Of a stretch of 64,000 nt of DNA, positions 29,113-39,271 are shown in pieces. The translations under genes were made by a program, and so were the position numbers. The notes beneath the pieces were generated by a model, which was given only the letters and a program-made list of their open reading frames with translations, was not told the origin of the DNA and did not search any database. Origin of the DNA: Hyphomicrobiales bacterium (GTDB taxonomy: Bacteria > Pseudomonadota > Alphaproteobacteria > Rhizobiales > Methyloligellaceae); contig JAJFHQ010000066.1 in NCBI GenBank assembly GCA_021775525.1, positions 25,581-89,580 of the forward strand, written 5' to 3'. Each line of letters starts with the position of its first letter. The first letter of the stretch is position 1.

Positions 29113-30462
29113 ATGTCGACTTATCTGCCGAAATACGCGCAAGCCGCAGTCCCCCGTTACACGAGCTATCCGCCCGCGACGCAGTTTCACGAAGGCGTTG
29201 GAGCACTCCAGTATCGCGGTTGGCTTGAGGCGATTAACGCATCCGATACGCTCTCGCTCTACGTCCACATCCCGTTCTGCCAGTCGCTGTGCTGGTATTG
29301 CGGCTGCCACACCACGGTTCCGAATTCATCAGGGCGTGCGCTGGACTATGTGGAAGCATTGAAACTTGAGATAGCTCGGGTCGGGAAACATGTGTCACGG
29401 GCGGCTCACGTCGTCCATCTGCACTTTGGCGGTGGAACCCCGAACTACCTGCCTGCCGAAACAATGGCAGGGATTATCGATACGCTGATGGAGCAGTTTT
29501 CGTTCAGCGCGGAAACGGAAATTTCCGTTGAGGTTGATCCGCGGTCCTTGAGCCGGGAGCACATCAAGACCCTGACCGGTTTCGGCAAGGTGCGAGTCTC
29601 GATCGGCGTGCAGGATGTCTCAAGCGATGTCCAGGAACTCATCAACCGCATCCAGCCTTTCGACCAGGTGCGCTCCGTCGTTGATCAGCTTCGCAAGGCG
29701 GGCGTTGACAGCATCAACATGGATCTCATGTACGGATTGCCGGGCCAGAGCGTTGATCATGTCCGCAAATCAGCCTCCATGGCGGCCTCTCTTGAGCCGG
29801 ACCGCTTCGCGGTGTTCGGTTATGCCCATGTTCCCTGGTTCAAGAAGCATCAGCGCGCCATCGACAAGGCGCGCTTGCCGGAGGGCCAGGAGCGGTTGGA
29901 CCAGGCTGATGCAGCGCGCACCACCTTGATTGAACATGGCTATGAGCCCATTGGCATTGACCATTTTGCCAAGCCCGGAGACCCCTTGTTCAAAGCCTAT
30001 CGCGGCGGGCATTTGAGACGCAATTTCCAGGGTTACACTGTTGACCCGGCGAGCGCCCTGATCGGGTTCGGTGCGTCATCTATTGGCAGTTTTAAAGAGG
30101 GCTATATTCAGAACGAGCCCCATATCGGTAAATACAAGGAGGTCGTTCGGAGCGGTAAATTGCCGGTCGTGCGCGGTGTTGTAGTGAGCGAGGCGGACCG
30201 CCGGACAAGAATGGTGATTGAACGGCTGATGTGCGACTTCGAGGTCGACCTCCAAGATATGACTGATGGCGTGAGGTGCGGGACCAGCACCTATTTGCTC
30301 GTCATGTCCGCATTGGAACCGCTGCGCAAGGATGGCCTTGTCGAAATTGATCACCTCGTCGTGAGGGCAACGCCGAGGGGCAGGCCCTATATCAGGAATA
30401 TTGCCGCCTGCTTCGATATGGGGCTGAGCGAGGGCGAGCAACGCTTCAGCCGCGTGGTCTAG
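29113..30462 (+). CDS. hemN: HemN, oxygen-independent coproporphyrinogen III dehydrogenase
   Basis: This 449-residue radical SAM enzyme makes protoporphyrinogen IX without oxygen. The iron-sulfur ligands are Cys56, Cys60 and Cys63 in FCQSLCWYCGC, and the true-HemN pattern CGC follows. FGGGTPNYL, SVEVDPR and YGLPGQ are further family motifs, and the N-terminal PRYTSYPPA separates HemN from HemW. An FNR/FixK box precedes it, so it is probably induced at low oxygen. The ATG at 29113 was chosen; an upstream TTG is in frame. Confidence 0.95.
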   Translation: MSTYLPKYAQAAVPRYTSYPPATQFHEGVGALQYRGWLEAINASDTLSLYVHIPFCQSLCWYCGCHTTVPNSSGRALDYVEALKLEIARVGKHVSRAAHVVHLHFGGGTPNYLPAETMAGIIDTLMEQFSFSAETEISVEVDPRSLSREHIKTLTGFGKVRVSIGVQDVSSDVQELINRIQPFDQVRSVVDQLRKAGVDSINMDLMYGLPGQSVDHVRKSASMAASLEPDRFAVFGYAHVPWFKKHQRAIDKARLPEGQERLDQADAARTTLIEHGYEPIGIDHFAKPGDPLFKAYRGGHLRRNFQGYTVDPASALIGFGASSIGSFKEGYIQNEPHIGKYKEVVRSGKLPVVRGVVVSEADRRTRMVIERLMCDFEVDLQDMTDGVRCGTSTYLLVMSALEPLRKDGLVEIDHLVVRATPRGRPYIRNIAACFDMGLSEGEQRFSRVV

Positions 30463-30499
30463 ATCGCTTCAAGTTTTGATGGAGTCAAAACAGCGATCT
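30461..30499 (+). terminator. Hairpin at the end of hemN
   Basis: AGATCGC (30461-30467) pairs with GCGATCT (30493-30499), and inner TTTTGA pairs with TCAAAA. It overlaps the hemN stop codon. Only a weak T-rich stretch follows, so termination strength is uncertain. Confidence 0.45.
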
Positions 30500-30632
30500 A
30501 TCCATTTTCTTAAGCGTATCATTATTCCGATAACCGGTTTCCACTTATCGGTGATACGTACTAGCCATGTGATTGCACTCCCCACCGCGCGTGCTAGAAT
30601 TTAAAAAACATGAGCGTTACGGGAGCATTGCA

Positions 30633-31484
30633 ATGCCCAAGATTCTGTCAGAAACCCAGTCCGAAACCTACAAGAAGGACGGCTATGTCTGCCCCGTCCG
30701 CGTGATGTCCGAGGCTGACGCGGCCGGTTTCCGCAAGCGCTTCGAGGTCTACGAAGAAGCCAATGGCGGCTGGTATGAATATTCCAAGGGTCAGAAGCTT
30801 TATCTTCTGCAGACATGGGCGGCAGACCTTGTGCGGCACCCGAAAATTCTCGATGCGGTTGAGGACGTTCTGGGGCCGGACATCTTCTGCTGGGGGCAAT
30901 CGCTGTTCATCAAGGATGCCCACGACCCGGGCTTCGTCACCATGCACCAGGATGGCACTTACTGGGGCCTGTCAAAGCCTGACGTGGTCACAGCCTGGAT
31001 TGCGCTTTCACCCGCGACCGAACTCTCGGGTTGCATGAAGGTGGTGCCGGGCACCCACGCCATGGAACTGCAAGAGCACAAAGATACGCTCGATGAGAAC
31101 AACCTGCTGACGCGAGGGCAGGAAATCGCGGTCGAGGTCAACGAGGAAGACACGGTCTTCATGCCGCTGCAACCGGGTGAGATTTCGCTCCATCATGTGC
31201 GCCTTGTCCACGGGTCCGCACCGAACCAGTCGGATGACCGGCGTATCGGCGTAGCCGTGCGCTATATCGCACCTCACGTGAAGCAGGAGATGGCGGAGAA
31301 GGACAGCGCCTGGCTGGTGCGAGGTGAGGACAAGTACGGCTACTTCGTCCACGAGACACCGCCCAATGCGGACATGGATAAAGCAGCCCTCGCTGAACAT
31401 GAGCGCATCATGGCACTGCGTCAGAGCGTCCTGTACCAGGGTGTGGCCGGCAAGCCGGCGCATACTGATCTGGTGGACGGTTGA
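30633..31484 (+). CDS. Phytanoyl-CoA dioxygenase (PhyH)-family protein
   Basis: The 283-residue protein is an Fe(II)/2-oxoglutarate-type dioxygenase. The metal triad is His105, Asp107 (MHQDGTYWG) and His193 (RLVHGSAPN). GCMKVVPGTHA is a common PhyH motif before the second His. Members hydroxylate small molecules, lipids or natural products; the substrate here is unknown. GGGAGC lies eight bases before the ATG. It precedes a methyltransferase gene by 37 bp, which may be co-transcribed. Confidence 0.85.
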   Translation: MPKILSETQSETYKKDGYVCPVRVMSEADAAGFRKRFEVYEEANGGWYEYSKGQKLYLLQTWAADLVRHPKILDAVEDVLGPDIFCWGQSLFIKDAHDPGFVTMHQDGTYWGLSKPDVVTAWIALSPATELSGCMKVVPGTHAMELQEHKDTLDENNLLTRGQEIAVEVNEEDTVFMPLQPGEISLHHVRLVHGSAPNQSDDRRIGVAVRYIAPHVKQEMAEKDSAWLVRGEDKYGYFVHETPPNADMDKAALAEHERIMALRQSVLYQGVAGKPAHTDLVDG

Positions 31485-31521
31485 TCGGCGATAAGGGTTA
31501 AAAACCAGCGCGGCGCGTGCC

Positions 31522-32085
31522 ATGAGTTATTACGATGAGCAAAAAACCGTCCGGGAATACATTTCCATGGCGGAGGGTTATGACGGAAAACTCCTGATTG
31601 CAGCGCTCTCCAGCCATCTCGATGAAGGCGCCCAAGTGCTGGAGCTAGGCATGGGCCCCGGGAAGGACCTTGATCTCCTCTCAGAGCGATACCGCGTTAC
31701 GGGATCAGACCGCTCTCAGACTTTCATCGACCTTTACCTTGAGAAAAACCCAAAAGCGGACGTGCTGCGTCTCGACGCGGTCACCCTGGAGATGGATCGC
31801 TCATTCGACTGCATTTATTCAAACAAGGTGATGCAGCATCTCAGCGACAGTGAGTTGCGCAAGTCAATTGAGCGCCAGTCCCAGCTGCTGAACGAGGGCG
31901 GGTTCGTCCTGCATTCGTTTTGGAAAGGCAGTGGTGTGGAAGAGAACCACAGGTTGAAGTGCTTTAACCGGCTTGAACGTGACATTGAGTCTGTATTCGC
32001 CGGGAGCTTCAAAATCCTCGAACTGAAAACCTATAAGGAGTTTGACCCCGACGACTCCATATACGTCATAGCCAAACGACTGTGA
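31522..32085 (+). CDS. Class I SAM-dependent methyltransferase
   Basis: The 187-residue protein has SAM-binding motif I VLELGMGPGKD (residues 39-49) and motif II VTGSDRSQTFIDL. The acidic post-motif LDAVTLEMDRSFDCIYSN and VMQHLSDSELRKS also fit. These are features of small-molecule methyltransferases of the UbiE/COQ5-like fold. No substrate signature is seen. Its position after the PhyH gene suggests joint action on one metabolite, but this is only positional. Confidence 0.8.
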   Translation: MSYYDEQKTVREYISMAEGYDGKLLIAALSSHLDEGAQVLELGMGPGKDLDLLSERYRVTGSDRSQTFIDLYLEKNPKADVLRLDAVTLEMDRSFDCIYSNKVMQHLSDSELRKSIERQSQLLNEGGFVLHSFWKGSGVEENHRLKCFNRLERDIESVFAGSFKILELKTYKEFDPDDSIYVIAKRL

Positions 32086-32094
32086 GTACGCTTT

Positions 32095-32592
32095 TTAAAA
32101 GCATCTCTTTCCTGATCTGAAATTGTCCTCCATCCGCTCGACGATGTGATCGTAGAATGCCCGCTGCGCTGCCGGATACGTGATCGCCAAGGCGTTTACG
32201 ACCTTCCGTCCGCAGGAGTAAATGACCTTTTCATAGTAGATATCGCTGCCGCGGTAGCCACTCAGTACAAACTAGGATTTGCCTCTTGGATGATAGGTCA
32301 GTGAGGCGTGCTTCCCATCTTCAAGAAGGCGGTCCTTGAATGTACCCGGACCCTCATTATCCCTATTGTCCCATGCGCCAATGGCAAGCTTGGCGCTTCC
32401 ATCTGTGGAAAGGAATGCTTGACCAGGAGTGTCTTCTTTTGGAGGCAGGGGTTTAAATACTTGCGGGGGATAGAGTGCGGTCGTACCGAAAACCGGGTCG
32501 ACAAATCGTTGCCAGCTGTGTGGGTTGGCCATGGCGGTTGCCATGCTCGCAGCCAGCACACCGGCGAAAGCAAGCGGTGCCAATTGTCTCAT
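32095..32592 (-). pseudogene. Secreted hypothetical protein broken by an in-frame TAG
   Basis: From ATG at 32592, behind GGGAGG, the frame encodes a signal peptide (MRQLAPLAFAGVLAASMATA) and a domain containing FVDPVFGTTALYPPQVF. It stops at TAG (32272-32274). Exactly in frame after the TAG it continues for 58 more codons of good composition (GYRGSDIYYEKVIYSCGRKV, then YPAAQRAFYDHI) to a TAA at 32095-32097. A TGG-to-TAG change would explain it. The whole 166-codon frame is a small secreted protein. Family name is not recalled. A sequencing error is possible. Confidence 0.75.
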
Positions 32593-32661
32593 GGACGTCC
32601 TCCCATTGTGTCCTATCACACGGGTTGAACGTTGAAGCTGAATAAAATCCGTCGCGGATCG

Positions 32662-34029
32662 CTATTTCACACTCGCAACTTCCCCCTCTTTCCCGAGATA
32701 CCCGTTCCAGGCGAACCAGTAGGCGATATGGCCGGGAAGGCGGTGATGTTTTTTGCCGTCCGGTCCGACAAGTGCGTCCTCGGTGACTTGCCACGCTTTG
32801 CCATCAAGTTTGATTTCGCCCGAGCCATCAGCTTTCTCGAAGCTCTGGCCCTCCGTGCGATAGGCGCGGACGGTGCGCGTTTTCACATTGCCAACAAGGG
32901 TGAGGGAGATTGCACCCGCCGTGTCGTTGATGACAGGGCGCTTCTCAAACAGCGACAGCGGCCAGGCCTTCTCCGTGCCGGTGCTTCTGAGTGCAAACAC
33001 GTAGTCTTTTGCCTTGTACTTCGTTTCATCCACCTGCACCGGGAACATGAGATCGGGGCTATTGAAATAACTCGCATAGGGTTTTCCGGGTTTATAGTCC
33101 CGCGTGAAGCCGGTATCGAGGGAGAGCACTTTTGTATCCGGGTTGGCGTTCAGCCAGTCGGCCCATGTGGTGATGGCGACGGGGCGGGTCTTGAGTTCAA
33201 TTCCTGAACCCGTCAGTCCACCGACAACGGGTTTTCCGGTGAACTGGTTCCAAAGCGAATTAGTTTCAGTGTCATACATCAGTTTGTTTGAACGGTAGAG
33301 GAAGCCCGACGAACCGAACACGAAGGGTTTGTTGCGCCCCTTAACACTCGTCTCAAACAAGATGCCGGAACCGCACAGCGTGCAATAGGCGAGGCTAACG
33401 GGCACACCGCCGATCACATCATTGAACATTTCGTGCCAGTCGAGCATGCGCAAGGGGTAAGCGCGTGTATCGCCATTTATGGAAACGCCGAACACGAGCT
33501 CGTCATTGGTGATGTATTTGGCCTCCTTTGCGCTTATGAGTTTGGGGTTTGTGAGGGCAGGAATGCCGTCTTTCACCACGCCGCCAAAGGTGATCTCCTC
33601 AAGACGGATTTCGTGTTTTACACCGTCATGCAGAAATACGCTGAAAAACGGGTCGAGTTTCGCATACAGCGCAGACTTGAACGCGGCGAATCCGGCAAAG
33701 GGTTTGATTTCTTTTTGCTTCTCCTGCCAGAGCATCCATTGATTCCAGGTCTTGGCTTTGCTCTCGCCGGTTAGGCTCTCAAGCGCGTCGAAGATTTCTG
33801 CACGCCCGACTTCGGAAAACCGCAAGGTCTGGATCAATGCAGGAACAGCGTCCTTGTTGCCGCGCTTCTTGAACCACGCAATGGCTTTAAGTCGCTTGTC
33901 GGGCAAGGGACTGAGCAATTCAAAAGCGTGGGTCGTGGTTTCTGTGATGGAAAGCGCATTCAGGTCTTGTGTAGCAAAAGACACAAACGCCATGAATGCG
34001 GCGGCAGGTAAAACGGCTGTTTTCAGCAT
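32662..34029 (-). CDS. DUF3179-domain secreted protein
   Basis: The 455-residue protein has an N-terminal signal-like segment (MLKTAVLPAAAFMAFVSFA). A region after it resembles HEAT-like helices (about 40-100), and then a DUF3179 domain covers about 150-440. Characteristic pieces are NGDTRAYPLRMLDWHEMFND, SLAYCTLCGSGILFE and SLWNQFTGKPV. The two close cysteines in YCTLCGSG may bind a metal or form a redox pair. Function of the family is not established. It lies 69 bp from the broken small secreted gene, in the same orientation. Confidence 0.87.
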   Translation of the reverse strand: MLKTAVLPAAAFMAFVSFATQDLNALSITETTTHAFELLSPLPDKRLKAIAWFKKRGNKDAVPALIQTLRFSEVGRAEIFDALESLTGESKAKTWNQWMLWQEKQKEIKPFAGFAAFKSALYAKLDPFFSVFLHDGVKHEIRLEEITFGGVVKDGIPALTNPKLISAKEAKYITNDELVFGVSINGDTRAYPLRMLDWHEMFNDVIGGVPVSLAYCTLCGSGILFETSVKGRNKPFVFGSSGFLYRSNKLMYDTETNSLWNQFTGKPVVGGLTGSGIELKTRPVAITTWADWLNANPDTKVLSLDTGFTRDYKPGKPYASYFNSPDLMFPVQVDETKYKAKDYVFALRSTGTEKAWPLSLFEKRPVINDTAGAISLTLVGNVKTRTVRAYRTEGQSFEKADGSGEIKLDGKAWQVTEDALVGPDGKKHHRLPGHIAYWFAWNGYLGKEGEVASVK

Positions 34030-34186
34030 GTACTGGCTCCCTTGATGGATACCCTCTTATGGCTATTACGTGTGAGACGGACTTGCGTGTCACTGGGCCG
34101 GCACACTTATTTGTGAAGCGCCTATCCACCGGCACGCCATGACCCCTTGCATTCACCACGTAAGCACCGCACATTAGAGTCACATG

Positions 34187-36616
<2,430 letters not shown>

Positions 36617-36630
36617 GTCTCTCCCCACTC

Positions 36631-36659
36631 GTCACCCCGGGACTTGTTCCCGGGGTCCA
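36631..36659. repeat. Intergenic palindromic repeat
   Basis: ACCCCGGGA (36634-36642) and TCCCGGGGT (36648-36656) form a strong hairpin 18 bases after the thiC stop. The pattern GTCACCCCGGGACTTG is of the kind of dispersed intergenic palindromes common in alphaproteobacteria. It may double as a transcript-end structure for thiC. Confidence 0.7.
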
Positions 36660-36846
36660 ATAAACGGTTCCTTCGATGAGTCTCGCTGAAATTAGTGATT
36701 TTCGGATTGTCTGATCAAGTGAGACAATAATGAAACAAGAAAGCGTGGCTTACGCCACTCATATCAAAACCTGTATCTTCTATCTAGGCTAACCTTATTG
36801 TAGATCGCTTGAATAATACGCCTTTTAATCAAGCAGGGTCTTTTGA

Positions 36847-37452
36847 ATGCCGGCATTTGGAGCGCTAACGGAATTTGCGGTTGCGGAGGCACCGCCTGTC
36901 GACTGGCCCAAAAAAATCTTGGAGTCGGTGGATAGGGTAACACTCTGCGTTTCCAGTCTTGTTATTCCCGACAAGTCTGTCGCGGAAGGCGTTCTTATCA
37001 AGTCAACGTCGGTTGTATGGTCGGAGATAGTAGAGCAACTCGGTTCCGATTGGTCTGTGGCCTACCAACTACCTTGGGAAAAATGGGAAGAACTTATAGC
37101 GGGTGCGTTCACAAAGGATGGCTATGATGAAGTTACCTTAACGCCGAGGTCGGGCGATGGCGGACGGGACGTTATCGCGATCAAACACGGCGTCGGGTGC
37201 GTGAAGATCATTGGCTCTGTGAAGGCCTACAAGCCTCACCATTACGTTGACTATAACGACATACGTGCTTTGCTGGGCGTGATGAGCGGAGAACGCGATG
37301 TCTCTAAAGGCATTGTTGCAACGACTTCTGACTTTCCCCCAAATGTAGAATCAGACGAGTTCATAGCGCCTTTTTTGCCAACTCGCCTCGAACTTATTAA
37401 CGGTAAGATGCTTCAGAAGTGGCTCTCGGATATTTCAAAGCAGGATAAATGA
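36847..37452 (+). CDS. Mrr-like restriction endonuclease family protein
   Basis: The 201-residue protein has a C-terminal Mrr-type PD-(D/E)xK nuclease domain (about 78-195): WEELIAGAF, GGRDVIAIK with Asp108, and GSVKAYK with Lys126. Mrr enzymes cut DNA carrying modified bases. The residue two before the Lys is usually Gln or Glu and here is Ser124, so catalysis may be weakened. The first about 75 residues are not recognised. It is more AT-rich than thiC and carries no methyltransferase partner. Its stop lies five bases from that of the convergent protease gene. Confidence 0.75.
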   Translation: MPAFGALTEFAVAEAPPVDWPKKILESVDRVTLCVSSLVIPDKSVAEGVLIKSTSVVWSEIVEQLGSDWSVAYQLPWEKWEELIAGAFTKDGYDEVTLTPRSGDGGRDVIAIKHGVGCVKIIGSVKAYKPHHYVDYNDIRALLGVMSGERDVSKGIVATTSDFPPNVESDEFIAPFLPTRLELINGKMLQKWLSDISKQDK

Positions 37453-37456
37453 CTTC

Positions 37457-38209
37457 TTAGTCTTGCTCCTCAGCTTTCCAGAGATGCTGATTTTTCGACC
37501 GACGGTGAATCTCTTCAGCAGATACAGGCGGTACGATCTCATCTAACCATTTGGCGCAAGCTGGAAGCCAAAGTGCTAAGCCGTAGTTGATGATCTTATG
37601 AAATGATTCTTTGTGTTCTTGCCCTTCCTCATTAACTTCGAGGATAGAATCGAGCTCAGTAGATGTTTCTATATTCTCAGTGACGACTCCGTACAAACGG
37701 CCTCTATGTTGCGTGTTAAAAATGTGCGATCCACTCAAGCCACCTGGACAGCTGAAGTTCAGTTCTGCCGCGTAATATTTGTAGCCAAGGTGGCTTGTAT
37801 GTTCGAAGAAGCGCTGTGCATAGCCTTTGAACAAGCGCGGCATCGGTACAGCGGCACCGTTTACCATATGCTCTGGATACCCATAAGTCGTAACATCAAC
37901 GCCGTAGCCTCTGTCGTCGAATAACTGGTACGCAGGCCAAGTAATTTGCCGTTCGTCGGGCGGGTCGATACTAACGACAGCTAGGTCCCCGCTAGGGTGA
38001 GCATTGATCCCAGTAACATGAAAAGAGGTGTTGGCAGCTCGACTTCCCGGCAGAATAACAGCCAACTGATCCGGTTTATGATCCCGCACAACGTGATGTG
38101 CACTTAGCACTACGCTTGGGTATCTAAATATGAAGCAGCTACCAAGAAACGCGCCATCGTTGCGACGTATGATGATGCCTGTGTTCTCGATTGGGTTACT
38201 ATTTCTCAT
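37457..38209 (-). CDS. Trypsin-like serine protease, cytoplasmic type
   Basis: This 250-residue protein has the chymotrypsin-fold triad: His39 in VVLSAHHVV, Asp75 in GDLAVVS, and Ser159 in GGLSGSHIF. No signal peptide or membrane segment is visible, unlike DegP-type periplasmic proteases, and there is no PDZ domain. A C-terminal extension (about 195-250) is unrecognised. Cytoplasmic trypsin-like domains occur as effectors or switches in some bacterial defence modules. Here it faces an Mrr-like nuclease gene tail to tail in a putative island, so defence is a fair but unproven guess. Confidence 0.75.
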   Translation of the reverse strand: MRNSNPIENTGIIIRRNDGAFLGSCFIFRYPSVVLSAHHVVRDHKPDQLAVILPGSRAANTSFHVTGINAHPSGDLAVVSIDPPDERQITWPAYQLFDDRGYGVDVTTYGYPEHMVNGAAVPMPRLFKGYAQRFFEHTSHLGYKYYAAELNFSCPGGLSGSHIFNTQHRGRLYGVVTENIETSTELDSILEVNEEGQEHKESFHKIINYGLALWLPACAKWLDEIVPPVSAEEIHRRSKNQHLWKAEEQD

Positions 38210-38532
38210 CCTATTTCAGTGGTAGTCATGCCCTAGTTTAAGCTTTCGACAATTAGTCTCCCGAACGCTTGATCTTAGAGCAATTCCATACGCGGACAGT
38301 GTTGTTAATTTCATAGGAGCGAAAAATTTTTCAATCTGTATGAGATTTAATCTACGCCTTCCACTACTCCTTTAAACACCACCGTTCAGATACTTCCCAC
38401 CCCCCCTTCATCATTGCCAGGCTTGACCCGGGCATCCAATAGAGCTCAGCGGCTGATCTCATCCCGGAGGTCGCCCCATGCCGGGTTCATTTTCTCGACT
38501 GGTTAGATTTTCCAGCCGCGCAAAAAAATGTC

Positions 38533-38552
38533 ACCCCCGCGGAGGCGGGGGT
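38533..38552. repeat. Intergenic palindromic repeat
   Basis: ACCCCCGC and GCGGGGGT form a hairpin with a four-base loop, inside GTCACCCCCGCGG. It is like the repeat after thiC in its GTCACCCC start and GGGGTCCA end. Confidence 0.65.
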
Positions 38553-38599
38553 CCATTATGGCGGACCCGTATCCATCAAAGTTTACCGCGAGGCCTGAA

Positions 38600-38624
38600 T
38601 GGGTTCCCGCCTTCGCGGGAATGA
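38600..38624. repeat. Intergenic palindromic repeat
   Basis: TTCCCGC and GCGGGAA flank a four-base CTTC loop, in the context TGGGTTCCCGCCTTCGCGG. This is a widespread dispersed palindrome type in proteobacterial intergenic DNA. A partial copy (GGGACGGGAATGACGG) follows directly. Confidence 0.65.
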
Positions 38625-38663
38625 CGAAGGAGGGACGGGAATGACGGCTAAGATAACAGCGCA

Positions 38664-38744
38664 ATGACATCCTTCCTCCAAATCCGCATGAGTGGCGAGA
38701 CGCCGCTGGAAACGTTGTTCTGGCGCGGAAGGCGATTAACTTGA
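38664..38744 (+). pseudogene. Fragment duplicated from the 5' end of the gene at 41827
   Basis: The first 21 codons of the 41827 gene recur here with about 55 of 63 bases identical (MTSFLQIRMSGETPLETLFW here, MNSFLQTRMRGETPLETVFW there). The similarity begins at the ATG and ends abruptly; a TGA follows six codons later. No ribosome-binding site is clear. It is best read as a truncated copy, not a gene. Confidence 0.75.
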
Positions 38745-38902
38745 ACTTTGTCTTTGAGACCCAAAATTCCCGTAAGTGTCCGGAAATTGGTCTTCTCTCC
38801 ACTTGATCCAATGCCGGGCATCGCGGGCGCTCGCGTATCTCCCTCTTCCCGAGGGCGGATGAGCGCCCGTTTTGTTTTGGGGGTGTCCTCTATCTCAGAG
38901 GG

Positions 38903-39271
38903 CTACATAATCCCGATAATTACAATGTCGGAATCGCGATTCCCGTTCGTCCAGATTTTCAGGTCCGTCGCGGTATGCGGGACATCTGTATCAAGTAGCA
39001 CTTCAGCAAGAACTGTACTCACTGACAGCTTGCGGCTTGGTGTTTCAACCGCACCATCGAAGAGAAGTTTGCTATGCGTGCCAACATCTTTCACGGGTCC
39101 GAGAATGATCTTTGTCGTTCCGTCGCTATCTGGGAGACAACAAACTGCGATACATTCGGCAGTTGTCCACAGGCCCCCTATGCCGTCGATTTCGGGGGTG
39201 TCTTCGCTCGTCGGATCGCTGATGAAGATGAGCGAATTCAGGACATGCCAATTGACTGATTTTACCGTCAT
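38903..39271 (-). CDS. Candidate immunity protein for the adjacent broken toxin
   Basis: The 122-residue protein starts at the ATG that overlaps the restored toxin frame's stop as ATGA, a classic coupling of toxin and immunity genes. It is acidic and shows no signal or membrane segment: MTVKSVNWHVLNSL, then LWTTAECIAVCCLPDSDG and a C-terminal DSDIVIIGIM. I do not recognise a named family. Its length, acidity and placement fit a cytoplasmic immunity protein. The same frame is open for 57 codons upstream, but that part overlaps the toxin domain and is not expected to be translated. Confidence 0.65.
   Translation of the reverse strand: MTVKSVNWHVLNSLIFISDPTSEDTPEIDGIGGLWTTAECIAVCCLPDSDGTTKIILGPVKDVGTHSKLLFDGAVETPSRKLSVSTVLAEVLLDTDVPHTATDLKIWTNGNRDSDIVIIGIM

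Larger units (their letters stand above)
38210..38902. other. Gene-poor repeat-containing stretch
   Basis: No full gene is supported here. The stretch holds two intergenic palindromes (38533-38552 and 38600-38624), a fragment copied from the 5' end of the gene at 41827, and a weak GGGCG/CGCCC hairpin followed by TTTTGTTTT at 38853-38878. Base composition is mixed, AT-rich at left and GC-rich at right. Confidence 0.6.
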
